DNA of 64,000 nucleotides from assembly GCA_037367405.1 (NCBI GenBank), contig JAZKJV010003119.1, positions 434,001 through 498,000 on the forward strand. The letters run 5' to 3'. The first letter of the stretch is position 1; each line of letters opens with the position of its first letter. The position numbers and the translations under genes are program-made. This document shows, piece after piece, positions 23,990 to 34,600 of this stretch. Below the pieces are notes generated by a model. That model was not told where the DNA came from, made no database searches, and was given only the letters and a program-made list of their open reading frames with translations. This DNA is from Ottelia alismoides (lineage: Eukaryota; Streptophyta; Magnoliopsida; Alismatales; Hydrocharitaceae).

Positions 23990-24765
23990 ATTTGCAAGTT
24001 CAAGATCTTTGAACGCACACAATTCAATATGCAATGCAACCCCCCACGTTCACCAACTTAATAAAAAAATGAAGGCCACAAAGGTTTGGCCTATCATCTT
24101 TTTAATTTTAAATGGGTAATAATACAACCTTTTTGTCGTTACACACATGTGTGCACCTCGACGTCCAGATGTAGTTCTATTATTCCTCAATCAAAGGAAT
24201 GATCTCCCGGGTTGTTGGGTACTTCACATCCCTAAAGGAGATAATAGACCGGCACACCTAAAACATCTACTATGGTTGGAGGTGAGAGCTTGCAGCTCCC
24301 AAACCTGCAAGAGTCAAATCTGGAGACTTACGACGTAGGTCCAGGGTTTTGGGATCTAACCTTATGGCACCTCACACACTCATACTCTAGAGAAGTACTT
24401 GTGTCTAAGGATGGGATATCTTTCCCACAGTCAATGATATTCAATTTATTCCAATTATTTTTAATCACCTTATTTAGCAGTCCTTTTATTTTAATTTGGC
24501 TATCACTTGAATTTGAGTGGATATTGAGTTACATGGGGATTCCAATTTTTTTAAATCCTAAATGAGTGAAAACCAAGGGAGAATCGGGAAAGCCGTGTAG
24601 CATGAAACACACTGATGAATGCAAAGTAAAAAATACTTACAGTGCTTCCTCACATTATCCTTAAGGATGCAAGATAGAATTTAAATTTCTCTAAACAGAT
24701 ATTTATAATGCATACATGGGAAACAATACCAAGAACATGAAATTTATATTAATAGGTGAGAGAAC
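23990..24765 (-). other. leader of element C, first part
   Basis: The motif near 24040-24100 (ACGTTCACCAACTTAAT, then AAAGGTTTGGCCTAT) matches leaders in A and D. A splice-donor-like CTGTAAGT (minus) is at 24635-24642. Downstream it is broken by the LTR of element B at 24766. Confidence 0.65.
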
Positions 24766-27700
24766 TGATGAATACCCATTCATCACTCTTTATTCTTTTA
24801 TTTTAGCTAACAAAACCTTTGCCAAACACATGTATATTCATGTAAATACAAATAATTGTCAAATTGCATGCATTGTATAAAATTGAATAAATAGCATGTT
24901 TTTGTGCATAAATAAAAGAATAAAGAGACAAAAGAAAAAGAGGGAGATATTTAGATAAATATCGAGCAACCTAATCCCAAGGGAGGGCTCAGCATGGGCC
25001 TGACCGCATAAATGCCCAAGTAGAGAGAGATAAGGAAGCTCATATACCTGTAAATAAAATAAAAATATTTTCTCTTATAAAAATAAAAATAAGTTTGTAA
25101 ATACTTGTAAATATTTGTAAATAAAAAATCAAAATAAAAATAAGAAAATTAAAAAGATAATAAAAACATCCTTCCTTGTACATATTCACTATGTACATAA
25201 ACCCACTTCTATATTTATTTCACCCTATAAATAAATAAATTAAAATCCCATAAAACTTGTATATATTATATATTTCATGGCGTAAATAAATAAAATAAAA
25301 ACCATTAAAACAAAAATAAATAAAAAGAACAAAAATGAAAATCAAAACAAACATTGTATATAGACCATGTATATATGTGTATATGGCTATTTATTTAACC
25401 CTTGTACATAGATGATAAAAATAAAATAAAAATACCTTTTTATTCCAAATTTTATTCTAAAATATATAAAATATAAAATTGGAATAAAATGTACAAAAAT
25501 AAGAAATTAAAAATCAAAAATAAAAAAGACAATATTGTATATACACCTATATATTATACTATATTGTAAATACCTAATTTTTATTTCAAAAAAATAAATA
25601 AAAATCACCAAAAAACAGTTTATAAATAAATAAACATTTTTCATGTTTTGAGTTTTTCGAAAATAAGTCATTTACTATTTTAAATAAATTTTTAAATAAT
25701 TTACAAATGGAATAATCTGATTGGTCCACGGGGGATCGTTGACCCCGGTCAACTTCCCCCCTTGGACCACCAGCCCGCGGATCTTGTCGCCGACCCAATT
25801 TCCCCGATTTTTCGCCGCTCGATCCCGCCCGCCATTTGCGCAAACCCCGGGTCCCGATTACACGTGGATCATCCCTAACTCTCGCCTAGGGGATTGCATC
25901 GGGGTCCGAGCTCCGAATCTCTCGCCCGACCCCCATCTTCTCGAACCCCTAGCCACTTAAATACCTAGCTCGCCGCTCCTTCACGCATCTTTGGCTCGTG
26001 CATTCTCCATCCCAGGACCTCCATTGCTCTTGCCTGAGTGACAACAAGCTGAGGATAGTGTTGCAGCGAGGAGGGAGTGCTCAGACCATCGATCCGGCGA
26101 CCTAGCGCCGCCGTGCGCCGCCACCAGTGTGGTGCTCGAGCCTCGGGCATCGACGGCCCTCGAGGCTAGGACCCAGAGCTTCGTAAGCTCGTTCCCAATC
26201 GACCTCGACCATCAGATAACCTTAGTTTCATTTCCTTTTCGTTAATTTCTCATTACGCCCAAATCGCCCCGTTGTCTTCGACCTTTGATTCCGACCACAC
26301 CAGTCACCCTCTCGATCATCGGAATCGACCCTCACGTTCACGAGCCTCCTCCGCACCTTCTACACCCATTCGCACCCCCTGACTCATCCCGGAGCAGGGT
26401 CTTCGAACTCCTCCGCCGTCGCTTTGCCAGAGTTCGACCACCACGACGCACCGATCCCCCACTTCGCTCCTAATCGGGTCGAGGACGAGGCACTTCGCCT
26501 CGACCCAGGAGTCTGTTGCATTATGCAGGTCAAGTCAGGTCCATCTGAGGGCCTGACCATTCAGGAGCAGCCGCTCCAGCTCCACCTCGGTCGCCTGAGC
26601 ATCTCCGGCGCCTCCAGCTTCATCGGAGGCCCCCATTGGCTGCGGACCACCGAGGCGATTCATCTCTGATCATCAGCATCCCACGAGGAGGTCCACCGCG
26701 CGCTCACCGGGCCGACGAACCTCGCCGGCCATCTGTTCCTCCAGGAGCCTCCACGACCGTCCGTTTACCCCCAGAGTTCCAGATCATTTGCGGACCGTCC
26801 GATTAGGGCTAAGAGGAGGCCCAGCAGCCACCGTCTGATCGACACGTGGCCTCCTCTCAGCCCTCCATCCAGCGAAGGAGATCCAGCGCCTCTCGACCGT
26901 TGATCAAATACGTGGCGCGTCCCAGCCGTTGGATTATCGCCGAGGATCCCTTCGTTGAGGCGCCCCTACTCCAGACCGCACGATCTTCTACGTGGCGTCC
27001 ATCCGGCCCTCGAATATAATCTGGGGTAATTTCACTTAGGCCCCTCTTCAATTTTGTTTTAGCATTTAGTCCTGTAAACATTTTATGTAGTTCATTTTAT
27101 TCTGGACATTTTGCACTTTGAACCTCGTGCTTGTTTTATTTGCATTTATACCCCTGTCTACGTGGAACACGTGCATCGTCACGTGATTATTTGCATCCAT
27201 GCCCCTGTGAGTAGTTTATTGAGACATGTGCTGAATTAATTGGTGAAATTGCAATATCTTCCCTGGAATTTTAGCACCTGTTGCTATTTAGTCCTCGGAA
27301 GTATTTTTCATTGCACATAGGTCCCTCCGTGCCCAAGACACGTGCTTTGCGCGTGCTATTTTGGAAATTTTGCATGAGGGATCCCCAGTTTCTTATATTT
27401 GTTACGATTCAGTCCCTGGAACTTATTTTCCTTGCATTTGGGTCCCTATGCACTGTGCCTTGTTGTTTGATTTTAATAAAATACCAGATCAAGTCCAAAT
27501 TTCGTGAAAATTGGATACGTGGCTCCTGCCACTGTGTAAAATTTTTGCTAAAATTTTGGTACATTTTTTAGCATTTTTAGTATTTTTAAAAATTCAAAAA
27601 CACCCATTTTTCTGTTTGTCCAGAAATAAAATTCATAAAAAATATTAAAACATCTTTAAAAATTACAAAAAAATCAGAATTTGTTTGTTTTGTTGTGTTT

Positions 27701-28421
27701 GATTTTCTGACCAATTTTGGTCATTTTTGGACTTATAAAAATTTAAAAATTGAAAAAACACTGAAAATCTCATAAAAATTCTAGTATTAATAGAAAAACC
27801 CAAAAATAATAAACTCAGCTTCTGAATTTTCCTTTTTGTCTCTAGTTTATAGGAAAAATACCTTCAGGCTTAATTAGGGCCATTTTTTATTTTATTTTGG
27901 CCCTCCAAGCCTGACTAGACGGCAGCAATTGTTTTCAGTATTATTTTATTTTTATAAAATTCCCTAAAAATCAGAAAAAAAAACCAAAAAATCACCAGAA
28001 ACAAAAAAATATAAAAAAAATATAAAAATATTTTTGTTTGAATTTTTGGATTAATTTTGAGTGATTAAATAATTGTTGATAGTTGCTTGTTTCTCTTGTT
28101 TGCCTATTTTCTTTATTATTTAAAAATCCAAAAAATCTCAAAATATTAAAAATCCACCAAAAAATTGCTTGTTTATATTTTCTTCCTTTTTAGACTACTT
28201 CATAGGCTGCGAGGCCATCACGTGCTTCTTGAGTCCGACCCTGGTCGCTATACCAGGCTAATCCAATAGCCAGGGCCACTATTGATTTCCTTTGATTTTT
28301 ATCTTGTTTTGTGGTCTGATCTCATATTTTTTTGATTGGCTGAATTATCTCCGAGATCCGGGTCGCAACGACCCTTGATCTATTTTATTCACCCGAATCT
28401 TGGTCATTTTTCGGCCCATCA
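24766..28421 (+). mobile_element. 5' LTR of element B
   Basis: It starts TGATGAATACCCATTCATCA, a perfect 8-bp-arm palindrome, and ends GGCCCATCA three bases before the primer site. Length 3656 bp. U3 (to about 25990) is AT-rich with a promoter module at 25719-25965. R and U5 are GC-rich up to about 27000 and AT-rich after that. CCTGGTCGCTATACCAGG near 28242 is the conserved U5 inverted repeat. It keeps the uninterrupted version of the site into which LTR E inserted in the 3' copy (near 27216-27224). Confidence 0.92.
25719..25965 (+). promoter_or_regulatory. LTR promoter module: inverted CCAAT, paired W-boxes, TATA-like box
   Basis: GATTGGTCCACG (25719-25730) contains an inverted CCAAT box. 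GTTGACCCCGGTCAAC (25738-25753) holds two TTGACC W-box cores facing each other. CTTAAATACC (25956-25965) is TATA-like. The same order is found in the LTRs of A and E. W-boxes are targets of WRKY factors, which act in stress and defence signalling; use of these sites here is inferred. Confidence 0.6.
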
Positions 28422-28424
28422 GAA

Positions 28425-28442
28425 TGGCGCTGTTGCCGGGGA
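28425..28442 (+). other. tRNA-Asp primer binding site of element B
   Basis: TGGCGCTGTTGCCGGGGA complements the 3' end of plant tRNA-Asp at 17 of 18 positions; the one change is C-to-T. It is separated from the LTR by GAA, exactly as in element A. Confidence 0.9.
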
Positions 28443-28849
28443 GCACGGCTTAGTAGTCGCATTTGATTTTTCCGCGGCTTTCTTTTTTCGTGGTTTTCTG
28501 TATATATTTTTGTATATATTTTTCTATCTGACTTGTTTAAACATTTATCTGTTCTGATCACTCTTCTGTTTGTTTTCTTGCGAGGGCCCGAGGCAGCTTT
28601 CTTCGGTAGCCGAAGCAACCGCGGGAATCGGAGGCAGCTTCCTTCCCTACAAGCTGCAGGAGAGCGCGAGGAGTCGAGCAGGAGTGCGGGAGCCGCGGAA
28701 TAGCCGCGAGGATTAGCCGTAGACTAGGGTTAGATTAGATTTACTTTTCAGCATTTATTTGAACTGTTGTAATAAAACAGGGACAACACACTTGGACTTG
28801 AGAGACTCTCGGGGTCTGTTTCGCCGAGCACCAGTGTGCTCGGGGGACC
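28443..28849 (+). other. leader of element B, first part, up to the insertion of element A
   Basis: Non-coding leader with purine-rich stretches around 28580-28720. It ends in an inverted repeat CCGAGCACCAGTGTGCTCGG (28824-28843), shared with the leader of element A. Then GGACC (28845-28849) forms the left target duplication of A. The leader resumes after the second GGACC at 46241. Confidence 0.8.
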
Positions 28850-31800
28850 TGACGACCGCCCGAACGACAGAGGTAAAGGTACAGAAAATTAGGTCGTTGC
28901 GACCTCAATCACTCGGGCTGAGTCAATCAAGAAAAATCAACCACTCACAGAGATAAAATCAATCAAAACACAAAATAGAGCGGTCTAGCTATAGGATTAA
29001 CCTGGTATAGCTCCCAGGGTCGAACACAAGGAGCACAGATTGGCTAAATAGCCTACGATGTAGTCAGAAATCCGAGGGAATATTTTTTAGTGGTTTTTAT
29101 TTGTTTTATATTTTTTTTAGATTTTTTAAATGATGAGAAAATTAAAGAAGGTAAATACAAGGGAACTTCAACAATTTATTACACACACCAAAAATGATGC
29201 AAAAATTCCAGAAAATTGATTTTTAGGTTTTTTAAGTTTTTTACTGTTTTTGGTGAATTTTTGGAATTTTTCTAATGGGTAAATTATTTATTAAAAATCA
29301 AACAATGCGAAAAACAAAGGGGACTGTCCAGCAAGGCTTAAGACCCAAAAATAAAATACTCTTGGATCTCAAAAAGCCCTAAAGGTAATTTTCCTATAAT
29401 CTAGAAAGAATAAGGAAAATTTAGGCACCCTAATTATTGTTTTTGGATTTTTAATTTATTTATTATAATTTTTATGGGTTTTAGGGGTTTTTCAATTTTT
29501 AAGGTTTTTAAGTGATGAAAAATCACCAAAATCGGCTGGAAAGTCAAACAGCAAGCAAATTACAATGCCTAATTTTTTTAGAATTTTTGGTGGAGTTTTT
29601 ATATTTTTTTGGTATTTTTAAAGTCAAACAGTGGCAAAAATATGTGTTTTTGAATTTTTAAAAATAATAAATGAAATCAAAAATGTCCTCAAAAATCATA
29701 GAAATTCCTACGCCATGGCAGGAGCCATGTGTCAAAATCTCATTGGATTTGGAGGTCGTTTGATATTTTATTCAAAAATAAAGGTGGGGCATTGTGCACA
29801 GGGACCTATGTGCAAATACCCAAAAGTTCTGGGGTCCTGGTGCAAAATACCCAAGAAGTCACGTGCCAAGCACGTGCCTGGGGCACTCAAGGACTAAATT
29901 GCAATAAAAACCAAGTCCTAGGGCTATTTGATAACTCGTATCAAAAGCCCAGGGGCATGGATGTAAAAAGCCCACGAAATAACGCACATGCGCATAAACA
30001 ATGCTCACAGGGGTATAATTGCAATTTCACAAAAAGATTCATTCATTGCATAACATTCCAGATCTACAGGACTAAAACTATAAAAAGCCCAGATACACAC
30101 GTGACGAAGCACGTGGTCAAGCACACACAGGGGCATACATGTAATTCAAAATAAGCTCGAGGTCCAAAATGCAAATAACCCTACGTGAATAAAGTTTTAA
30201 GAATAATTACAGGACTAAAAAGGAAATGACAAACTACGAGGGGGCCCTACGATATTTACCCCTTTATTAGCCGACGGTCGGATAGGCGCCACGTGTAGGC
30301 TGGACGGTCCGGATGTGCTGCGCCTCTTCTCTTTTCGTCCCTTCGGCTCGATCAACGGCTGGGAGAGGTCCACGTGGAAGATCTGACGATGCTGGGCTCC
30401 TGGTCCTCTCTCCTCGGCTACAACGGTCAAGATGTCTCCTCAGATAGATCGATGGCTGCTGCTCCTTCAAGGATGGACGCTCAGGATTAGAACTGGAGCG
30501 AGGTCTTCATCGGACGGCTCTGGAGGATGGTGCAAGAACTCATCGCCGGCGAACTTCGCCGGTCTCCTGCGTGCGCTACACCCCTCCTCAGCTGCTGCAA
30601 TTGGTCGGAGAAGCTCCGCTGCACTGTCCCGCAGCTGATGATGATGGCCGATGGCCCAGCCGAACCCTGGAGGGGCTCCGGCGAGGCCTGGCGGCGCGAA
30701 GCTCTGGTCTTGAATGGACTGGAGGCTCAGACACCTCCTTTGGACCTGCAAAGTGGACAAGAAGCTTCGCGGGTCGAGGGCAAAATGCCTCGACCCAAGA
30801 AGGCGGGGTGAAGGTGGACGGTGCTGTGAGGCGAACGAGCTCCGGCGAGCGGCGGACGGTGGAGCTCGATTCCTAGATCCTGTGCGATCTGGGTTGAGTG
30901 AAAGGGCGTAGACGGTGCATGAGGGATTGGCGAAGGTGATGGTCGGGTCGGATGGTCGAGATTTCACGCGAGATGGACGGAATCGGAGGAATGCGTCGGA
31001 GATACAAATTGGGCGAAATCTAAAATTAAACGGAATAAAAGAGCTAATCAACTACCTGGATGGAGCGGAAGACTATGCTGGAGCGTGGCTAACTCCTGGT
31101 CGTAGCTTCGAAGGGCGTCAAGGCCTGAAGCTCGATGCTCAACGCCGGCGGCGGAGCAAGGACGGCGAGAATCGCCGGATCAATGGATTCGCTTCCTCGC
31201 CTCACTGCAACAAGGGCAGACGCTTGCTGTCACTCTCGCGAAGCCTATGGAGGTCACTGGGAAGGAGGAGAAGGGCCAAAGATGAGGCGCGGAGGCGGCG
31301 GAGGTCTGGATATAAATGGTGACAGGGGCGTTTAGGGTTGAGGGACGACGGCTAAGGAAGGCGTTGATTTCATGGCGAAGGATCCGGCGAGGGAGAGGGA
31401 TGAACGGCGAAGAATCCGGGCATGGGATATGCATGGGAGACAGCCTGGAGACGCGTGGGAAAATCGGAGAAGGCGGGGCGGCGCGCGTCTTCCAGAAAAG
31501 GAAGGAGTCCGCGGGGGAGTTGACCGGGGTCAACAATCCCCCGTGGACCAATCAGGAGCGGCCACGTGGATGTAATTTTTGTTTATTTATTTTAAGGCAG
31601 AAATAGGCCGAATTAAAGAAAACTCAAAACATGAAATTTTTTTCTTTTATTTTTTTCTATTTTTTGGTGATTTTTAATTAATTTTTGGAAGTAAAAATAG
31701 GGTAGCTATATATATAGGTATATGTACACTACATGGATTTTTATTTTTGATTTTTTTATTTGTTATTTTTATGCTTATTTTGTATTTTATTTATTTACAT

Positions 31801-32474
31801 CATAAAATATGGAATAAAAGAATATTTTTATTTTATTTTTATTATATATATATAAGGGTGAAATAAATAGATATATACATTTATATACATGGTATTTATA
31901 CAATGTATTTTTGTATTTTAATTTTGTAATTTTTATTTGATTTTTGTTTTGTTTCTTTTTATTTATTTTATTTACAAAATATGCCATAGAATATTCACAA
32001 AAAGTTCTGAAAATAATTTCATTTATTTATAGGGTTAAATAAATACAGGATAATGGTCTATGCACATGGTGAAGGTATATTTTTGAATTTTTGATTTTTT
32101 TTATTTGTATTTTGTTTTTAATAAGATATATACAAATACTTACAACATATTTTTGGGTGAGGAAAATATAATTTATTGTATTTACAGAAGTATATACACA
32201 TGAGCTCCTATCTCCCTCTACTTTGGCTTTTATGCGGTCAGGCCCATGCTGAGCCCTCCCTTGGGTTAGGTTGCTCAATATTTATTCTAAATATTTCCCT
32301 CTTTTTCTTTTTGCTCTTTATTCTTTTTATTTTTGCACAAAAACATGCTAATTATAGGTTTTTACACAATGCATGCTTTTGGTAATTATTTGTATTTACA
32401 CATATCTACATGTATTTGCAAAGGTTTTTGTAGCTAAAATATAAGAATAAAGAGTGATGAATGGGTATTCATCA
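28850..32474 (-). mobile_element. 3' LTR of element A
   Basis: On the plus strand it runs from TGACGACCGCC to ATTCATCA. Read in element direction it begins TGATGAATACCCATTCATCA and ends GGTCGTCA. Length 3625 bp. It contains the paired W-box at 31519-31534 and the U5 inverted repeat CCTGGTATAGCTCCCAGG near 29002. Open frames inside (for example 30467-31051, minus) are copied exactly in the other LTR but have no coding features. Confidence 0.95.
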
Positions 32475-32487
32475 CCCCCCTATGCTT
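32475..32487 (-). other. polypurine tract of element A
   Basis: The minus strand reads AAGCATAGGGGGG immediately before the 3' LTR. This is where plus-strand DNA synthesis would start. A hairpin TTTGCTA/TAGCAAA (32491-32510) lies directly upstream, with the equivalent in element C preserved by compensating changes. Confidence 0.88.
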
Positions 32488-33160
32488 AACTTTGCTAGTC
32501 CCTTAGCAAACACTTATTTGAAAAAGAAGTGAAAAAGAAAGAAAAAGAAAAAGAGGAAGAGGATGTACATGGATCATGGTTGACTTATTAAATTTTCCTT
32601 CATTAAATTGAAATATGGAGCTCGATCAGATCTTTGGATTATTAATGTGTCGGAACCTTATTTGGACTTAAGCCTAAAACTCAACAGCCTCCAAGTTCCA
32701 CCAATCTATGGGCAAGACTCCTCAATAAACCAGATCAGAACAAGTCTACATACACAAACTCTAATGACCATGAATCTTTCTTTGCGGTGTAGGTGATATG
32801 TGGCTCCCCACCTCAGAAGTAACAAAGAAACAACCTCCCTCAACCTGGTAACTCTAATGCCTCGGTCTAGCAACTCTTTCCTCGAGAAGCGGGGTATTCC
32901 CTTCTAAGTTCAAGTGCAACCGGCTCAAGAAGAGGGGGTAGAAGTATAGAGTTTTGGAAGCTTAGCCAGTGTAGCTAAGTCTCCCGCTGCAAGCTTCATG
33001 AGATGTAACATGGATACCATAAGCTTTTGCTTTATACTCCGGTGGGGTTATTTAAATTTTCAATCCGACCCACCACTTTTTTGGAGTTCTTTTTGCATTT
33101 TTTTTTAAGACTTCTGTACACATATCTACATGGTGCAGCATATATAAGAAATTTTCCCTT

Positions 33161-33481
33161 GAGCCAGTAGACTATCCCTCTTTTGAAGCTTTATTGCAAC
33201 CCACAGCTTCTGTCTTTAGCTTTCAACACCACTAGACCAAGTTGAGGTGCACTTCCTTCACTATAAGAAGAAGAGAGGTTCCGCCTAGAAGTACTACCCT
33301 CATATGCTACCCCAAGCCAAAGGAAACTGCCTCCTCACCACCTCATCCATGGAGAGCCATGTGTAAAGTGCAGGTGCAAGTGAAGCCATTGTCTCTGAGA
33401 GTCATGCGTGTGTTGTTAAGTGCTCTACTTAGGCTCATCAAGATGACATATGCTCATAGCCTAGTGGACTCAAAGAATTAA
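33161..33481 (+). other. antisense open frame in element A, interrupted by one stop
   Basis: On the plus strand, opposite to pol, the frame reads EPVDYPSFEALLQPT and, after a TAG that replaces a CAG still present in element B, continues PPRSTTLICYPKPKETASSPPHPWRA to a stop at 33479-33481. The first ATG after the stop is at 33242. It aligns codon for codon with the 128-codon antisense frame in element B. No known domain. Confidence 0.35.
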
Positions 33482-34042
33482 GTCCTTATGGACCTGAAAA
33501 GCCTTAACCCTAAGTCCTACAAGGTTCCTCTTGAAGTTAAGTGAATTAAGATCTTATTCAAGCTCCATTTCTCAATTTAATTCCAGGCTTAGTTTAAATG
33601 TCAACTCTCATCCAGGAAAAACTATATACATATATGTACAAAAGATGCTATTTACAAATATTTTACAATCATGCAAAATTTTTGAAAAATGTTTTGAAAT
33701 CATGAATGAATGATGCATGAAGTGCAAGTTTTGCAAAATGATATTTACACACATTTACACAAGATTTTTGCAAACTTTTGATTTTCAAAACATTTTGAAA
33801 AAATTTTGTACTATATACATAATTTTGATACAAAATATTTACACAAGCTTTACACAAAAGATTTTTGAAATCATTTTTACAAAAATACTTTGTACACTAG
33901 CTATGTATGTGCAAGAATAAAAGAGGTTTATGTTCATGAAATTTTTTTAATTTTTGTGATTTTTAGCCATTTTATTTATTAACACACTCACACAAAGTAC
34001 GAGTTATGGCTAAAGTATATATGAAATATATACACACCCCCC

Positions 34043-34395
34043 CTATACTTAGCTCGAACGATGTCCTCAGAGTTATCAAGAGCGATGAAGAAGACATAAC
34101 TCGTGCTTAGTAAAAGGGAAGTGAAAAGGAATGGCTAAGTACAGGAACGAATAAATGAATAAAATGAGAGGAACTCGGTGGTCTCCCCCTATACTTAGGA
34201 TTAACTAATCCTAAGTATAGAAAGCTGTACATGAAGGGAAAGCCGAGTGAAGAAGATACAGAATCTGCCCCCCCTATACTTAGGGTAAAATATCCCTAAG
34301 TATAGGCAGCAAAAACAAGAGCAGAAAGAATGAAAAGAATACTCACAGGTCCGACATCCCCCCTATACTTAGGGTAAAGTACACCCTAAGTATAG
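34043..34395 (-). repeat. cluster of four PPT-like hairpins in element A
   Basis: Hairpins lie at 34043-34110 (long, imperfect), 34189-34220, 34274-34305 and 34373-34395. The stems are CTATACTTAGG with CCTAAGTATAG. In sense orientation each 3' arm reads CCTAAGTATAG followed by four to seven G, which reproduces the PPT sequence. Loops differ in sequence, while stems are kept. Confidence 0.9.
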
Positions 34396-34600
34396 CATAA
34401 TCATAAGATGAGAGACGGGATGTGGGACTAAAGAATAGAATGATATGGACAACTGGATCTATACAGGCGGAGGAACAGTGAAAATCAGGCGTGAGATGTA
34501 AAAGATGTGAGTCAAAAGACCACATCTCACGCAAAATGAATAGCGGCAATAATAACGTCCCGCGGCTCATGATCTAGAAATGGTTTGAGCCGCTGGCCGT

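Larger units (their letters stand above)
15100..24765 (-). mobile_element. Athila-like element C, internally deleted, 3' LTR plus internal region
   Basis: Minus-strand element whose 3' LTR (about 15100-19410) is followed inward by a PPT (19411-19425), a 3' non-coding region with PPT-like hairpins, an integrase C-terminus (21183-21590), a gag C-terminal fragment (23318-23620) and leader (23990-24765). Reverse transcriptase, RNase H and integrase core are absent, so it is a deletion derivative that could only have been mobilised in trans. Element B interrupts its leader at 24766, and what looks like the rest of the leader resumes at 63654. The outer LTR boundary near 15100 is uncertain. Confidence 0.7.
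32488..34600 (-). other. 3' non-coding region of element A
   Basis: About 2.1 kb between pol and PPT, where some Athila elements carry an env-like ORF. None is visible here in sense orientation. It holds block B (32872-32920), block A (33158-33205), an AT-rich tract with FILE-like low-complexity frames (33600-33960), and the hairpin cluster 34043-34395. Confidence 0.8.

Noticed and set aside
24950..25720. AT-rich tract considered as a matrix attachment region or satellite
   Set aside because: It is the U3 of the LTR of element B, repeated at 56265-57010; there is no tandem period and no independent evidence.
30467..31051. 194-codon minus-strand open frame in the 3' LTR of A, with an identical copy at 44234-44818
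   Set aside because: The identity only reflects LTR duplication. The frame lies in GC-rich R/U5, has no domain, and overlaps several other long frames on both strands, as expected from composition.
33600..33920. Low-complexity frames rich in F, K and I on both strands, also at 54604-54810
   Set aside because: Both derive from imperfect AT-rich TTTGCAAA/TTTACA repeats in the 3' non-coding regions; no conserved reading frame.
32488..34600. A possible env-like sense ORF in element A
   Set aside because: No sense frame of meaningful length, signal peptide or membrane segment exists between pol and the PPT; the same holds for element B.
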